From Hemileia vastatrix (taxonomy: Eukaryota; Basidiomycota; Pucciniomycetes; Pucciniales; Zaghouaniaceae), in the NCBI GenBank assembly GCA_030280995.1, contig JASXTE010000008.1, positions 22,433,693-22,497,692 on the forward strand: a stretch of DNA of 64,000 bases. The letters are read 5' to 3'. Shown here in pieces: positions 32,778 to 44,870 of this stretch. Position 1 is the stretch's first letter. Each line of letters starts with the position of its first letter. The notes under the pieces are model-generated. The model was not told the origin of the DNA, ran no database searches, and saw only the letters and a list, made by a program, of their open reading frames with translations. The position numbers and the translations under genes are program-made.

Positions 32778-34691
32778 CACATAATATTTGGGTGGGACTT
32801 GCTAGCAAGTCCTCAACTTGAAGTCAGATGGAACTCAAACTGAGCTTTACTTTGAACTCATTTTGATCTCTTAACCAAAAATGGATGAGTCTGTGCTGTA
32901 ATAATAGTTAAAGTTTAAAGGATAATTAATAGAGATAATAAAAAGAGAAGATTAACAATCTGATCCATTCACAGAATTTTTTTTCATAAAACCCAATTTC
33001 ATATTCATTTTGAATTTCACTTGATCATTAAAAAGACTGAAAATTATACTATTTATTTCAAAAAAATCACTTTAAACCTCCCTAATTATTTTATTCTATT
33101 TTTTTTAAAAGAAAAATAAAAAAAGATCATTGGTTCTTATTGATAACTTCCTTTAACCAAGATTTTGAAGCTTTTATTTGTTAATTTAAACCATATTACC
33201 TAATTTTTTTTTTTGTATTTTTATTATTTCCGATTATGCAATATAATTATTTTCAATTCAATTAAGTTATGTAAGAAACATATTGAACCATCAAAATTCT
33301 CAAGTTTTTATTCTAGAATACTGTGAAAAGACTCATAATTAAAAAAAATAAAAGATAGAAATAGGTTTTTCTAATTTCTGTTTCAATGAAGTCCTCTAAT
33401 AGATTCTTTACACTAAGCACTAATAATTGATAAATTGTTTAATTATAAGTTTAGAAAGAAGTATAGCTCTTATACCAGTGAATTTTAATCAAGTTTTATA
33501 CATTTGTGTATGCAAGAAGATGATTGAAATGAAAAGTAAATAGCTTTTTTTTGTTTTTTTTCTATTGAATATTCAACTACTAAGAGTTTTTGCAATATAA
33601 ATTTATTCAATGTAATACATATATGATATTTTGGAACTCTTCATGATGTTTTTCATCAAAATTCCATGTAAATATGGTTATTTGGTAGAGTAATCTCATG
33701 AGTAGAAATAATTGATCACTACTAAGTGAAATTTCCATATGAAAGACTAAAATTCAAGCTAGATGTAAATTTTTAATAATAATAAAAACAAAGTAGTATA
33801 AATTTACTTAAACTTTAATTTTAGTGCTTGAATTTGCTTCAATGCTGTATTGTGGGATAATTTCAGTGTCAAACTGGGAATAAGCACTATATAATTTTCA
33901 AAGAGTTCTCATGTTAAAAAATGTGCTTCAGGTAAATATTTTGATTGTATTATTGTTCAAGAACTGAATTAAATAAGTAAAAATTGTACTTTTTCATAAT
34001 TCTATCAGTTTCAAATTGATAAACTATTATATGATATTCAATTGGTAAAAAAGACAAAATAGATACTTTAGATTATACCCATGTAGAAAAGGAGCTGCAA
34101 AGGCAAACATCTTTTGATTAAAAATATTATTATTCCATGTTTTAAATAAAAAGAAAAAATATTTTAATTCTATGGTGTTGAAAAATAAATTAAATAAAAC
34201 ATTGCAGATACACTTTTTTAGTCATTAGAATTAAATTTTTGATAGGAGTAATTCACCACTGAAAACTTACACACAATTGTAAAATTAAATATATGGGTTC
34301 AAGATTTATCAATGATTCATTCTAATTATGATATTTATGCTGATTGGTAGATATTATAAGATGTTTCTATTCAATCTCTAAGTGTATGAAAAAAATACCT
34401 TTGATATTTTATTTAAAAAGAAGAATTTAAAAATTTTCTTGAAATTTGCCTTATCACAAAGCAATACTGGAATGAGTATATTGTTATAAAAATTAATTTA
34501 AATAGAAATATTTCAAATCTTCATAAATGATTTAAAACAAAACATTAATATTAAAATTTGACTTTTTATAAAAACATATTTTGATTTAAAAGATATTTAC
34601 TTATTTTTTTTTGCAAAATGACCAATTTTATCCTGTGAGGCTTCCCTTCAACTTACAAGTATAAGTCTCAAAAATTAATATGATGCTCTGA

Positions 34692-35809
34692 CACCATGTG
34701 CAAACAGCCAACGTATCCACCGCAATGTCAACACAAGGTAGAGTAAAGGAATTTCAAAATCTGGCCCACTACGTCGGCTAATTTTTTCTCACAGTCTTCA
34801 GGCGTTCCCCCCAAAAAAGGTGAGATCCTGGTCACCTGATGCAGTGCATTGGATCATTGGATATGCAATCAGTTCCCCAACCAGTCTTCTCTTCCCCCTT
34901 TTCCCCTTGCCCCACTCTTTTCTTCAATATCTTCTCTTCCATTTTGTTGGTCCTGTCCATAGATGTAAGTTATTCTTTTTCCTTTTCTCTATTCTTAAAA
35001 TTCTCCCCACTCTTGTTTTCCTCCAAACTGACTAATTTTTTTTTGTTTTCTGTTTTTCCTTTTTTTTATCTAGCTACCCACTCATGGTTTATTCTGTAAG
35101 CTTTCATTATTTCATTATATTTTTTTCAACCTCAACTTTCTTTGCTTCGAAACTGACTGTTGCAATTTTTTTTCATATAGCTCTTCCCTATTTGCTTCTA
35201 TAAGAAAATATTATTTCTCATTTTATATTTTTATATTTTTTTGTTATTTTAGCTACCTAGTCATTTTATTGAGCAAAAAGTATCCAAACCCATCTTTGAC
35301 TATAAAAGACATTAAATTTAATTTGAAATAATTTTTTTAAAAACTTTTACTAAAACTTGAGCAAAAAAAAGGGTGAGGCATTTAAGGCTCTACCTTTTTG
35401 GATGCTTCCAAGATCACCTATCTATTTCTGCTTCATTTGGCCAATTTCACTTTAACCAGATACCAGAGCAATAGCACTGACTTAAAGTATGATGAAAAAA
35501 ATAATGGTTAGCCTAATTCTAACCTTTAGGCCATGAAATAGTGATAGCAATCTAACACTAACCTTACAAGCAGGAGAATGCAAGGGTAATCTTACACAAT
35601 CACAGTGGAGGGAAGCCATGAGCAATAGATATTGCATATCCAATGACCCAATGTACTGTGTCAGGTGACCAGGAACTCACTTTTGGGGGGGAAGAATACC
35701 TGGATACTGTGAGAAAAAATTAGCCAACGTAGCGGGCCAGCTTTTGAAATACCTTTATGCTACATTGTGCCGATGTAGCGGTGGATACTTCGGCTGTTTT
35801 CAAATGGTG
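34692..35809. mobile_element. fold-back element 1, about 190-bp inverted arms
   Basis: The arms at 34692-34880 and 35628-35809 are inverted copies starting CACCAT.TG.AAACAGCC and sharing GTATCCACCGC, GGCTAATTTTTTCTCACAGT and CCTGGTCACCTGA. No transposase frame lies between. The internal segment near 35390-35570 is shared with fold-back element 2. Confidence 0.75.
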
Positions 35810-37259
35810 TGAATATAATATAAAGTGTGTCCCTAAGGAAAAATAATATATTTTGAAGTACTTCAAATCTAAGCAGAAGAGATGATATCTTTTTTATATA
35901 ATAGAGTTGTATAAAATTGATTTTTAGGTAGTTTTTAATCTGTTATATGGAAATAAATCATATCATAATAATATATAATTAACTTAAAACTATTTTTAAT
36001 ATAATATTTATTAAAAATGAATCTTAATTTGTACTTATTTTCAGAACTTCAAAGTATTCAATAAAAATATTTTGATATAAAAATATAATTATTTTTATAT
36101 TTAAAAGTATTTAATAAAACTTCTAAAAAATTATATAATTTTTCATGGCTTAAATTAGCTTCAACCACCCTTGGAAACAAGATTGCATTGAGAGTTCAAT
36201 GTATGTTTCACCAAATACATGATAAATATTTTTTTTGAAAATGTATATATTCATTTAAATGAAAAAATTAGTAAAAGAAAGGACTCTAAAAGTTTTTTCT
36301 GTTACTGAATATATTATCATAAATATATTGAGGTAGATAACTTATTTAAATTTTTTAAATTTGAAGTTATTACAGTCAATTATCCAGTTATATATAGCAA
36401 TCACAAAAGAAGAAATCAACCTAAATGGCTATATATGTAGATAAATCATTTCTTTAACCTTTACTTGAATTATTTAATTTAATTCAAAGCTATTTTAAAT
36501 CTAAACAACATATTTTCAATTACATTTTAAAATAAATACAATAAAATCATAGAATACATAAGTTCAATAGTTTAAAATTTCATTAAATTTTTTTTTCTAG
36601 TTTTCAACTTTTTGCTACAATTTTCCTATTATAATATTTTTATATATCATGTATAGATATCAGAAACATTCTGTGAATTATTGTGTAAAAAAGCAAAATA
36701 TTATTTCATAACCAATTATTTTACTATATTACTTTCTTAGTCATAAAGTGCATTGTAAATCAGAAATATAAAATAAAGACATATAAACTATAGGTTTAAG
36801 TTCAAAAATATCAATAAAAAATAATTATTGATCATTTTCCATGTTGGCAGAATAGAGCTGTAGATTGAGGGGGTGGACCCTGATGTTTGCCCGAAGAACA
36901 GAGTTCACTCTCCATTTTTCACTACCTCAATGGATAACCTCTCAATCTCTCCACACAGATTTTTCTGCCTTGTCATTTCTGTTAATTCTATTACCACTCC
37001 CCACCCTTTTATTTCCCTCCTGATATATTTTCTACACCCTTTAAGCTTCATAATCTAATTTTAAGCCCTCCTCACTACTCCCCTCCAATCTATTTTCAAT
37101 TTCAACACAACTCCACCACTTTTGCAACCTCTTGCTCATCCCAATCTCCCCCATTCTCCTTCACCAGCCTTTCTCTCACATTCTAAAACTATTACTTATC
37201 TCCCAAGTCTATTGTCCACATCCCCTAACCTTATCTCACCTTCCCCAGCCCTTCACTCA

Positions 37260-38216
37260 CACCACATGCAAGAAGCCGAAGAAATCACCACTACGTCGCG
37301 CCAACATTGGGGAAGGGTGAAATTGGGTGGGTTCCACGTCGGCTAAGATTTTGATCTCACCGTAACCAAGGCAAGTACATAAGTGAGGCACAAGTAAAAC
37401 ACACTACTCAAATGACTCAATTATGTTTTTTACGTGCTACTATATGCTTTCCTATAATTTATTTTGGTGAGCAGTAAGGACACAGGGTAATTATTAGTAT
37501 TTTGGTTTGGGCACAGACTTGGGCGCCACTATCAATTCAGCTTTTTTTTCTGGACTGCAACCACTGTACTACCTCCTGAATTCCCATCAAAGTTGGGTAA
37601 CTAAGTGATCAACTTTTCAGCAGAGCCTCAAATCTGCAAATTCAAATGACAATGCCGTTTTCTGTCTTTACACAGGCTGATGAGCAAAGATAATTATTTA
37701 GGGAGACTTTAAAGAGACCACCTTTTTGGCAGTTTTGGAGACTGTCTTTTTTTTTAGTCTCATCTGGCCATTTCATCTTAACTAGCTACCAGAGAGATAA
37801 CTCTAACCTCTAAGGAATGAGATAGTGAAAGAGATCTAACACTAACTGAAGCTCTGCTGAAAAATTGACCACTTGGTTACCCAACTTTGATTGGAATTTG
37901 GGAGGTAGTACAGTGGTTTCAGTCCGGAAAAAAAGTTGAATTGATAGTGGCGCCCAAGTCTGTGCCCAAACCAAAATACTAATAATTACCCTGTGTCCTT
38001 ACTGCTCACCAAAATAAATTATAGGAAAGCATATAGTAGCACGTAAAATACATAATTGAGTCATTTGAGTAGTGTGTTTCACTTGTGCCCCACTTATGTA
38101 CTTGCCTTGGTTACAGTGAGAGAAAAATCTTAGCCAACATGGCGCCCACCCAATTTCACCCTTCCCCAACGTCGGCGCGACGTAGCGGTGATTTCTTCGG
38201 CTTCTTGCACGTGGTT
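37260..38216. mobile_element. fold-back element 2, about 370-bp inverted arms
   Basis: Arms at about 37260-37632 and 37848-38216 are close inverted copies, with only about 215 bp between. The end CACCAC.TGCAAGAAGCCGA is akin to fold-back element 1 (AGCCGAAG..TCACCGCTACGTCG). The loop (37700-37850) resembles the loop of element 1 (TGGCCA, TACCAGAG, ATCTAACACTAAC), so both belong to one family. Long arms with a tiny centre suit a Mutator-like or fold-back transposon; no target duplication was confirmed. Confidence 0.8.
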
Positions 38217-38560
38217 TCACCTTTACCAGCCTCCTCCAGTCCCTTAATTTGGCTGGAGATGTGAGTGGGGTGCTGTAAAGACTAAGGAGGGCTGGAAGAA
38301 GTGAGTGAGAGGCTTTTATCACCTCCGCCAGCCTCCCCATTCCCTTAATTTGGCTGGAGATGTGAGTGAGGTGCTGTAAAGACTAAGTAGGGCTGAGATT
38401 AGTAGGTGAGAGGCATTTATTACCTCTCCTAGCCCTTTTAGGACCCTTGCTCACCTTTTCCAGCCTTCCTGAAGTAGGTTGGGGGCTTTTATAACCTCTC
38501 CCTGCCCTGTAAAGTCCCTCTCTCACGTTCCCCAGACTTCCCCAGTCCCTCAATTTTTCT
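38216..38560. repeat. imperfect tandem repeat, about 113 bp
   Basis: The block ACC...CCAGCCTCC..., CCCTTAATTTGGCTGGAGAT and GTGCTGTAAAGACTAAG repeats at 38226 and 38331, with weaker copies after 38430. It lies between a C/T-rich stretch on the left of fold-back 2 and a G/A-rich stretch (38560-39080) on its right, giving marked strand asymmetry. Confidence 0.6.
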
Positions 38561-39362
38561 GGGGGAGGTGAGCAATGAGATGAGTGAGGTGAAAAATGTG
38601 TTGGGGAGGAAAGAAAGGGCTTGGGAAGTAGCCAAATTTTGATAAATTTGAAAAAAATTAATTTGTATAAATTAGAAATAACAAGGAATAAAATTTTGAG
38701 GAATCATAGCCCATTCCAAGTGGTAAATAATGTAACTAAATACATATTTCAGAATTTGAGTTGCTTGTGTTTACTAAAAAAATGTGGACAAGTGTTGAGA
38801 AAGGAAGACATCTATAAGGAAGAAAAATGAAAGAAAATACAAAGTAAAATAAAACTAAATAATGACAGTGGGCAGAGAAAGGTGAGTGAGATTCAGGGGG
38901 AGGTGTGAGAAATAAAGACAAGATAAGTGAGAGGGGGGGAAGGAGAGGAGGGTTTTTTTCTCACAGTGAAGGGAAGGGATAGAGTAGAAAGGGTAAGTAG
39001 ATGGAAAAGTTAGAAACAAGATAAGGGGGGTAGGATAGGAAGTAAGATTTAAGATAAGGGTGAATTGTGAGAGGGAGATATTGGATGGAAGTCCCGCTTG
39101 GAATTCTACCAGAAATCATTTCAGGAAGCAAAAAAAAGCACTAGACTTCTAGTGCACACTTCTTTCCTGCTGTGAATATTTTTTGAACTATTAATCAAAT
39201 GTGCTTCAATGAAGGTTCAAATCAGTTTCAAGGTGATCTCAAAGTGAATTCAATAATTCATCATGATTGCTTCATCACCACCTTAATGTGTGCTGAAAAA
39301 ATATGAATTAGGGTTCAAGGTTGCGGACTTACTAGAAAGTCCTCCCCCCATATTGGGTGGTG

Positions 39363-39737
39363 TATGGCATTTATATTGTAGATCTTGAGGATGAATTTAT
39401 GAAATGAATTCTTGATAATGATTCTTCAGATCCTGACTTGAGTAAACTTACTACAATACTAAATGATTCATCTAATGCTTCAATGAGTGTTTTAATAAAA
39501 ATATTACCAAAAAAATATAAGGAAGCATTAGAAAATGAAAAATTATCCATTGAGGATGGTTTTATATATTACAGGAAGAAATTAAGTAATGTAATTGTTA
39601 TTCCCCCTTCAATGAAAGAGTTAATAATAAGTATATGTCATGATGATATACTAGCAGCTCATTTTAAATTCCTCAAAACATTAGCCAGAGTAAAAAACAC
39701 AGCTTGGTCAATTAACATGTCTGATAACCACAGAAAA
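39363..39737 (+). pseudogene. integrase N-terminal fragment of element D
   Basis: Resumes with YGIYIVDLEDEF exactly where B continues, then runs open (39438-39773) through LIKILPKKYKEALENEK, GFIYYRKKLSNVIVIPPS and CHDDILAAHFKF to NTAWSINMSD. The His-His part of the zinc domain is partly kept (AHFKFLKT for GHFDLEKT in B). Similarity ends at about 39737, where a G-run and TTGCTAGAAA resembling the palindromic termini begin. Confidence 0.8.
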
Positions 39738-41199
39738 ATTGGGGGGGAATTGCTAGAAATACCCCTTGCTTAAACTCCGTTGATCCACAGATCTATGCCT
39801 GAATTATGCACAAATCATCACCATGGAGGAAATCTTTTAGCCTTACATTTAGTCAGAGATTTTTCACAAATTGAGCTCAAGATGAACCTACATTGATCAC
39901 CGTTTGATCTTGAAAAATCCTAATTTGATCATGAGTTGAACTCCCTTTGAGCTCACTTTAATCTAACAAAAGCTTTTGCATATCTAATATGTCAAATATT
40001 CACTTTCAAAAAGATTTGTAATGAATTTCACATGGAATATCAGAACCAAAACCAGTAATTTTGAGTAAATTGCTCCTAAACATGATTAATCTACAATAAA
40101 ATGCCATCAAAATTCAATCTAATTACTGAAAACTTTTGGTAAAATGACTAATAGATATTTAAATTGGAAAATTATATTCCATTTCTCAATTTCAAATTAA
40201 AAATACAAATCCTTGTTTCAAATGTGAATTTTGTAGATTCCTCACCTTACTATATTATGAGTAATATTTGAGGTATTGTACACCTTTGTAAATATGGTGT
40301 TGTGCTGCTAGAAATTATCTCTGTTTGAAGTCAACTTTATTGAAGCTTGATTCCAGAATTATACATATTTTAAAACTCTTTTGAGAAAAAAGTCACTAGT
40401 AATGAAGTTAGCCTTTTATCTGTCCTTTATTAAACCTCACTTAATCCTACTTAAATCCAAATTGACCCACAAAACTCTTATTCAAGATATTTTTTAACCC
40501 AGGTTGATTCAAGATTGGAGAAAAATATTATTTTACATATCCAATATGCCTGTTGATTAAATTTCTTCAAGCTTACTTAAAATTCACATTAACATTAGCT
40601 TTAACTGGAAATATTAAACACAAATCTTGAAAATATAGTATGTAAAATAAAAATAAATCTAATATAATATGCTTACAACAAAAATTTTTTTCTGGATTTA
40701 TTGAAACAAAAAATTTTTCATTTATGAAAATATAAAAAATACTATCCATTCTGAATTTAAAATTTATTTTTAAAAATTTAATGCCCCCTCAATTTCAAGT
40801 TTATCATGTATTTCAAAAATTAAATTTTTAGTGATTTTGTGAATAGTACACCTGAGATATAAAACTTGAGGATATCAAAAACTAAAACATCAGCAAATTA
40901 AAATGTTTTTTATTGATAAGAATGGAAATAATGATTGAAAAACAACATTAGGGCAAGTTCCATTTTGAATAATAGGCATACTTTCTCATGTAAATTTCAA
41001 TAAAAATAATTATTATTCTTACATAAGTTGCAGTGGATACATTTGAGCTCAAGAACAATTAAAATTGACAAAATAAGACTTCTATAATTCATATTAAAAA
41101 ATGAAATTACCCTTCTTTATCTACCTGTAAACTTTTTTAAATTAAATAATTTCAAAGCCAGTATATACTGATATTATTTTTTCTTCTAAAAAATTTATT
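39738..41199. other. no gene seen; possible third palindromic-terminus element
   Basis: Integrase of D stops at a sequence, GGGGGGGAATTGCTAGAAA, that resembles a worn terminus of the GGACTTGCTAGCAAGTCC family. No matching right end was found. The rest is AT-rich and non-coding. Confidence 0.35.
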
Positions 41200-41230
41200 A
41201 GGGGGTTTCAATGTTCAGGGATCCGCAATT
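41200..41230 (+). repeat. left terminal inverted repeat of the Harbinger element
   Basis: Inverted partner at 56385-56415. It is followed at 41223-41243 by a near-palindrome of CCGCAATTAA. Confidence 0.8.
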
Positions 41231-41360
41231 AAATTAATTGCGGAAAATAATCTGCATACCCCAATTATCTTCCACAATTATTTTTGCTAATTATTGGGTT
41301 ATTAGACACTTTACATGTCAATTTTCACCTCTTATCCAACATTTTTTTACTCAATTTTTC

Positions 41361-41446
41361 ATAACCACATCTTTGACAACTTTCTGTCATAACCACATCT
41401 TGACCTACTTTCTGCTATAACCACATCTTGGACTACTCTCAGGATA
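41361..41446 (+). repeat. short tandem repeat upstream of the partner gene
   Basis: Three copies of about 28 bp containing ATAACCACATCTT.GAC.ACT at 41361, 41391 and 41418, lying 160-240 bp upstream of the ATG at 41605. Possibly promoter-associated. Confidence 0.6.
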
Positions 41447-41604
41447 TTCCTTCTACCTTGCTGCACACTCAAATTCTCATCCCATCCTGTCCATTCTATC
41501 TGCTCAGAACCCCTCACCATCTCATCTGCTTGTCTCTGCTCCTTTTCATGTTGCTATCTCCTCTGCTTGTTTCTGCTCCTTTTCATCTTCATTTATATTT
41601 TAAC

Positions 41605-42954
41605 ATGCCTCGTCATCCTAGATCTTCTCAAATGCAGCCATCACCCAGCTGTTTTTCAAATCCCACTACTCACTCTTTCCCCCACTCAGCCAAGAATTAT
41701 AAGACCTTTCAATTAAAAAAAGATGACCATCTTATTCTTATCAACAGGCTGAAAACCGAATCTAACTATGATTCTTGTTTTAGTACTGAGTATGTGACTA
41801 AAGTAGGATGGCCCCCAGCATCAAAAGTTAATGGCTATCTTCTAATGGAAAATGAATTACAGAATAAGACCAAGGGAAGGATTGATCTTTTTCCTAAACA
41901 GATTTCTGAACACCTCAAGAATTACTGAGCCAAATACAAGAAGGAAAGAGGCTCTTTCATCTTCCACTGGTTTTGGGGTTACCGACATTGATATCACTAA
42001 GGGCATCAAATCCATAGACAATAAACTTGAATCTTTATGTCCTTACTTTAAAGATATGGATGCAATTTTTGGAGAACGAGCCAATAATAATCCTGTAAAC
42101 ATGTTGGATGGAGAAGATCTTATCTCCGAACATTATGTTGAAGCAAATCTTTTCCCATCCTCTTCCTCCACTCAAGCCTCCCCTCATTTGAATGAGACCA
42201 ATCTAGATAGATTTTCTGTAGATCTTATTGGTGATTTAACCCAACCAAATTTAACTCAGGTCTGTTTCTTTTTTATTTTATCTTATCATCTATTTTTTTA
42301 TTTACTTATCTTTTTCTTATTTCTTAAAATGATGACAAACAAACCCAGTATCCTCAATCAACTGAATCTGAAGGTAGCAACAATGATGAGGAAGAAAATA
42401 TAACCTTGAAAAAGAAGCATAGGGCTTCAAGTAGTCTAAATTTCAACTCCCAAAGAAGAGGAAAAAGTGATACTTCATCACAAACCCCTTTTTTGTCTAT
42501 GGAACAATTTTTAGAGAAACGTGATGCTGGTGAGTGATACCATACCTCTTATTACTTTAATCTGCTTTTCTTCTACTTTATGTTAATTTTTATTATCACT
42601 CTAGAACAAGTGAAAATCGCTAAAGAGACTCTAAACTTTGAAAAGAAGAAATACGAGCTCTCTTTAAGGAGGGATGATAGGGTAAAAGATTTGATAGAGA
42701 CAAAGTATGAGCTCTCTTTATGGAAGGATTATTGGGCCCAATATTTGGAGGAGAAGAAGTTTGAGTTAACTCTAAGTATTGAAAAATCAAAAAAAGAGGA
42801 GAAAACACTAAAACATCAAAACCTATTAGAGCAGATGAAATACAAGTTTGATTATGAAGAAAATTCCAAAAAGAAAGATTTCTTGATAGAATGTGTTAAA
42901 GCTTATAAATCTGTTGAGGAAATTGAAAGTTTAAAGAAATTTTTTGATGACTAG
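41605..42954 (+). pseudogene. Harbinger partner protein (ORF1), Myb/SANT-like type, three exons
   Basis: ATG at 41605. Exon 1 runs to 42259, exon 2 is 42349-42529 and exon 3 is 42605-42954. The second intron is clear (GTGAGT ... CACTCTAG) and joins DA to EQVKIAKE in frame. The first (GTCTGT ... AACCCAG) is weaker. The N-terminal half has a basic, Trp/Lys-rich segment (AKNYKTFQLKKDDH ... KNY.AKYKKERG) and KLESLCPYFKDMDAIFGERA, a block I associate with fungal Harbinger-linked proteins. The C-terminus is a long Glu/Lys coiled coil (42605-42954). A TGA at 41926-41928 in place of Trp and a frameshift near 41960 disable it. Such proteins bind DNA and bring the transposase to the termini. Confidence 0.7.
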
Positions 42955-43084
42955 TTTGTTTTATTTCTCTCACACTTCAACTGTTCATATTTATTTGTAC
43001 ATAAAATTTACAATAATTTCCTGTATTTCATTACTATATGAATAATTACTTGAATTTTCATATTTTAATGTTAAAGATTCTTTT

Positions 43085-43520
43085 TTTAAATGAAGTTTTC
43101 ATGTCTCCTTTGAAAATTTGACAATCCCCTACCCCTAAATTTTTTTGAAGTAAGAGGTGGGTATCACCAAAATTCTTTCATGTCATGAATCTTGAGAGTC
43201 TTATATGAAACTTTGGCTTTACTACCCCATGCATTTTACTGGTATCCCCAAAGTTCTTACAAGTCAAGAACTTCACAAGTCTTATAAGAAGTTTTGGCAA
43301 TAACCACCTGGATTTTATTGAAAAAGGGACGGGTATCAGCAAAATATTTACAAGTCAAACATTTTACATGTTACATTTGAAAATTTGGAAATACCGCCTC
43401 TACATTTTATTGAAGCAAGGGAAGGGTATCATCAAAATTTTTACAAGTCTTCAGTTTTGAATGTCAGATTTCAAAATTTGGCAATACCCCCCCTGCATTT
43501 TATTGAAGTAAGGGGTGGAA
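43085..43520. repeat. minisatellite, about 80-97 bp period, 4-5 copies
   Basis: Copies near 43138, 43235, 43313, 43413 and 43497 share ATTTTATTGAAG.AAGGG, GGGTATCA.CAAAAT and TTTACAAGTC. They lie in the non-coding middle of the Harbinger element. Confidence 0.7.
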
Positions 43521-43816
43521 GTCATCTGTATTTAATATAATTACATAAATTATTAAATAAATATCTAATATATATCAATTTCCCTAGTTTAAAGTAATGA
43601 AAATTCCTCAAGCCAAAATGCAGATCAAATCTAGAAACAAAAGTTTGGGACTTTCCACAGGTATAGGCTAGAGGAACCCCATGAAACAAATAAATGTTAT
43701 CATGATTACCTGTTATACAACCAAAGGTCGTTGGCCCATTAATTTAGTTGAGGAAATTGATATATAAAAATATTTATTAAAAATTTATGAAAAATATAAA
43801 ATTTTTAATGACAACT

Positions 43817-44274
43817 CTAATCCCCATACTTTTTGGATCTAGATAAAGTTTTTTTAAATCGATTAAATTTACCTTCTTTCTTTACCTTTTTAATTCTTTG
43901 AATCAACTTATGACTGATTTGAAATGAGCAATCAAAATGTGTGAAATCTTGACAGGATTCCAAACCAGGAGGAGCTTTGGTTGTTTGATGATTATCATGA
44001 GAAGAATTCCAAATAGTTTCAATGATACCATTTCCCAAAACAAAATCAATGATGCACCGGTGGTCTGAAAATATATACCATGTCCTTTGATTTTAGCTGG
44101 AGATGGTATTGGTTGGCCAGTTATCAGATTGATATATGAGAATATACCAAAAGTAAGAAAATTGGCGTCATTCCTATTGAAATGAATCCTATTGTGGAAT
44201 CCAGAATGAGTGATAATGACATTAGAAAAAAAAAGATATTTGTAGCTGATATATTCCCATTTGGAGTCACACAA
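43817..44274 (-). other. unidentified open segments, possibly a decayed gene
   Basis: Two overlapping minus-strand frames, 43903-44274 and 43817-44038, look like one protein with a frameshift near 44060: GQPIPSPAKIKGHGIYF passes into HRCIIDFVLGNGIIETIW and a basic tail (KKVKKEGKFNRFKKT). I do not recognise a family, and there is no intron or start that I would defend. Confidence 0.25.
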
Positions 44275-44524
44275 ATTCAGTATTCCAACTTTGGTTTCAA
44301 GTTCATGATTTTTTTCAAATGCTTTATTATAGAGCTTTTTGGGTCAAAGAGCAAGAAAAGAGTTAAAGGAAGATAGAGTGTCCCATAAGCAAAAATCTAC
44401 ATCTTTTGAGATTTAGTGATATTATTGAGCAATAAATATATGCCTATATAATTGAAATGCCTATATAATAATCAGATAAGAGTTTCAGAATCTTTATCCT
44501 CTAAATATGCAATATAAAAATGTG

Positions 44525-44870
44525 AAATAAGATAAGTGAAATTTGGAAAAAAGGCTCAACTTCAAAGGTCAAAATCTCAGCAACCACTGAACCTAATTCA
44601 AACCTGTTTGTGGGAAATGAGAGATAGGCTTTAGTTGAAACTCAGTTAAAGGACATGTGATTTAAATAAACCGAGCCCTAATTTTTTACATAAAAAAATG
44701 GAATAAAAATTTAAAATTTGGAAAAAAAGGGCTCAACTTTAACAGTCAATATCTCAGCAACCACTGAATCAAATTTAAATCTGTTTGTAGGAAATGAAAG
44801 GTGGCCTTTAGGAAAATCTTCAGTAAAACGAGAATTAGATTTGAATAAACCTAGCCCTAATTGCAAGTGT
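44525..44870. repeat. tandem duplication, about 175 bp
   Basis: AAATTTGGAAAAAA.GG and CTCAGCAACCACTGAA occur twice in the same order (44540-44695 and 44714-44865), each ending in TAAACC.AGCCCTAATT. Confidence 0.7.

Larger units (their letters stand above)
32778..39362. mobile_element. 6.6 kb element with palindromic termini, inserted in D
   Basis: The left end reads CACATAATATTTGGGTGGGA followed by the palindrome CTTGCTAGCAAG, and the right end has the inverted equivalent with two substitutions in the palindrome, ending GGGTGGTG. Both match the ends of 22515-22775 in opposite orientation. The removed length restores collinearity of element D with B. The interior is mostly AT-rich with no transposase visible and holds two fold-back elements, so it is probably a non-autonomous member enlarged by nested insertions. 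Target duplication not clear. Confidence 0.7.
28492..39737 (+). mobile_element. chromovirus D, degraded B-family copy split by another element
   Basis: Follows element B collinearly: gag, protease, RT and RNase H (28492-32777), then the first part of integrase (39363-39737). Protein similarity to B is high (for example CGDYRALN, LSNVIVIPPSMKE) but there are many stops and frameshifts. The gap is the 6.6 kb element 32778-39362, which separates the codons for EIIN and YGIYIVD. Coding similarity stops again at about 39737. No 3' LTR was found. Confidence 0.85.

Noticed and set aside
37122..37346. Pro/His-rich frame at the start of fold-back 2
   Set aside because: A C-rich tract running into the inverted arm; the frame is not kept in the opposite arm.
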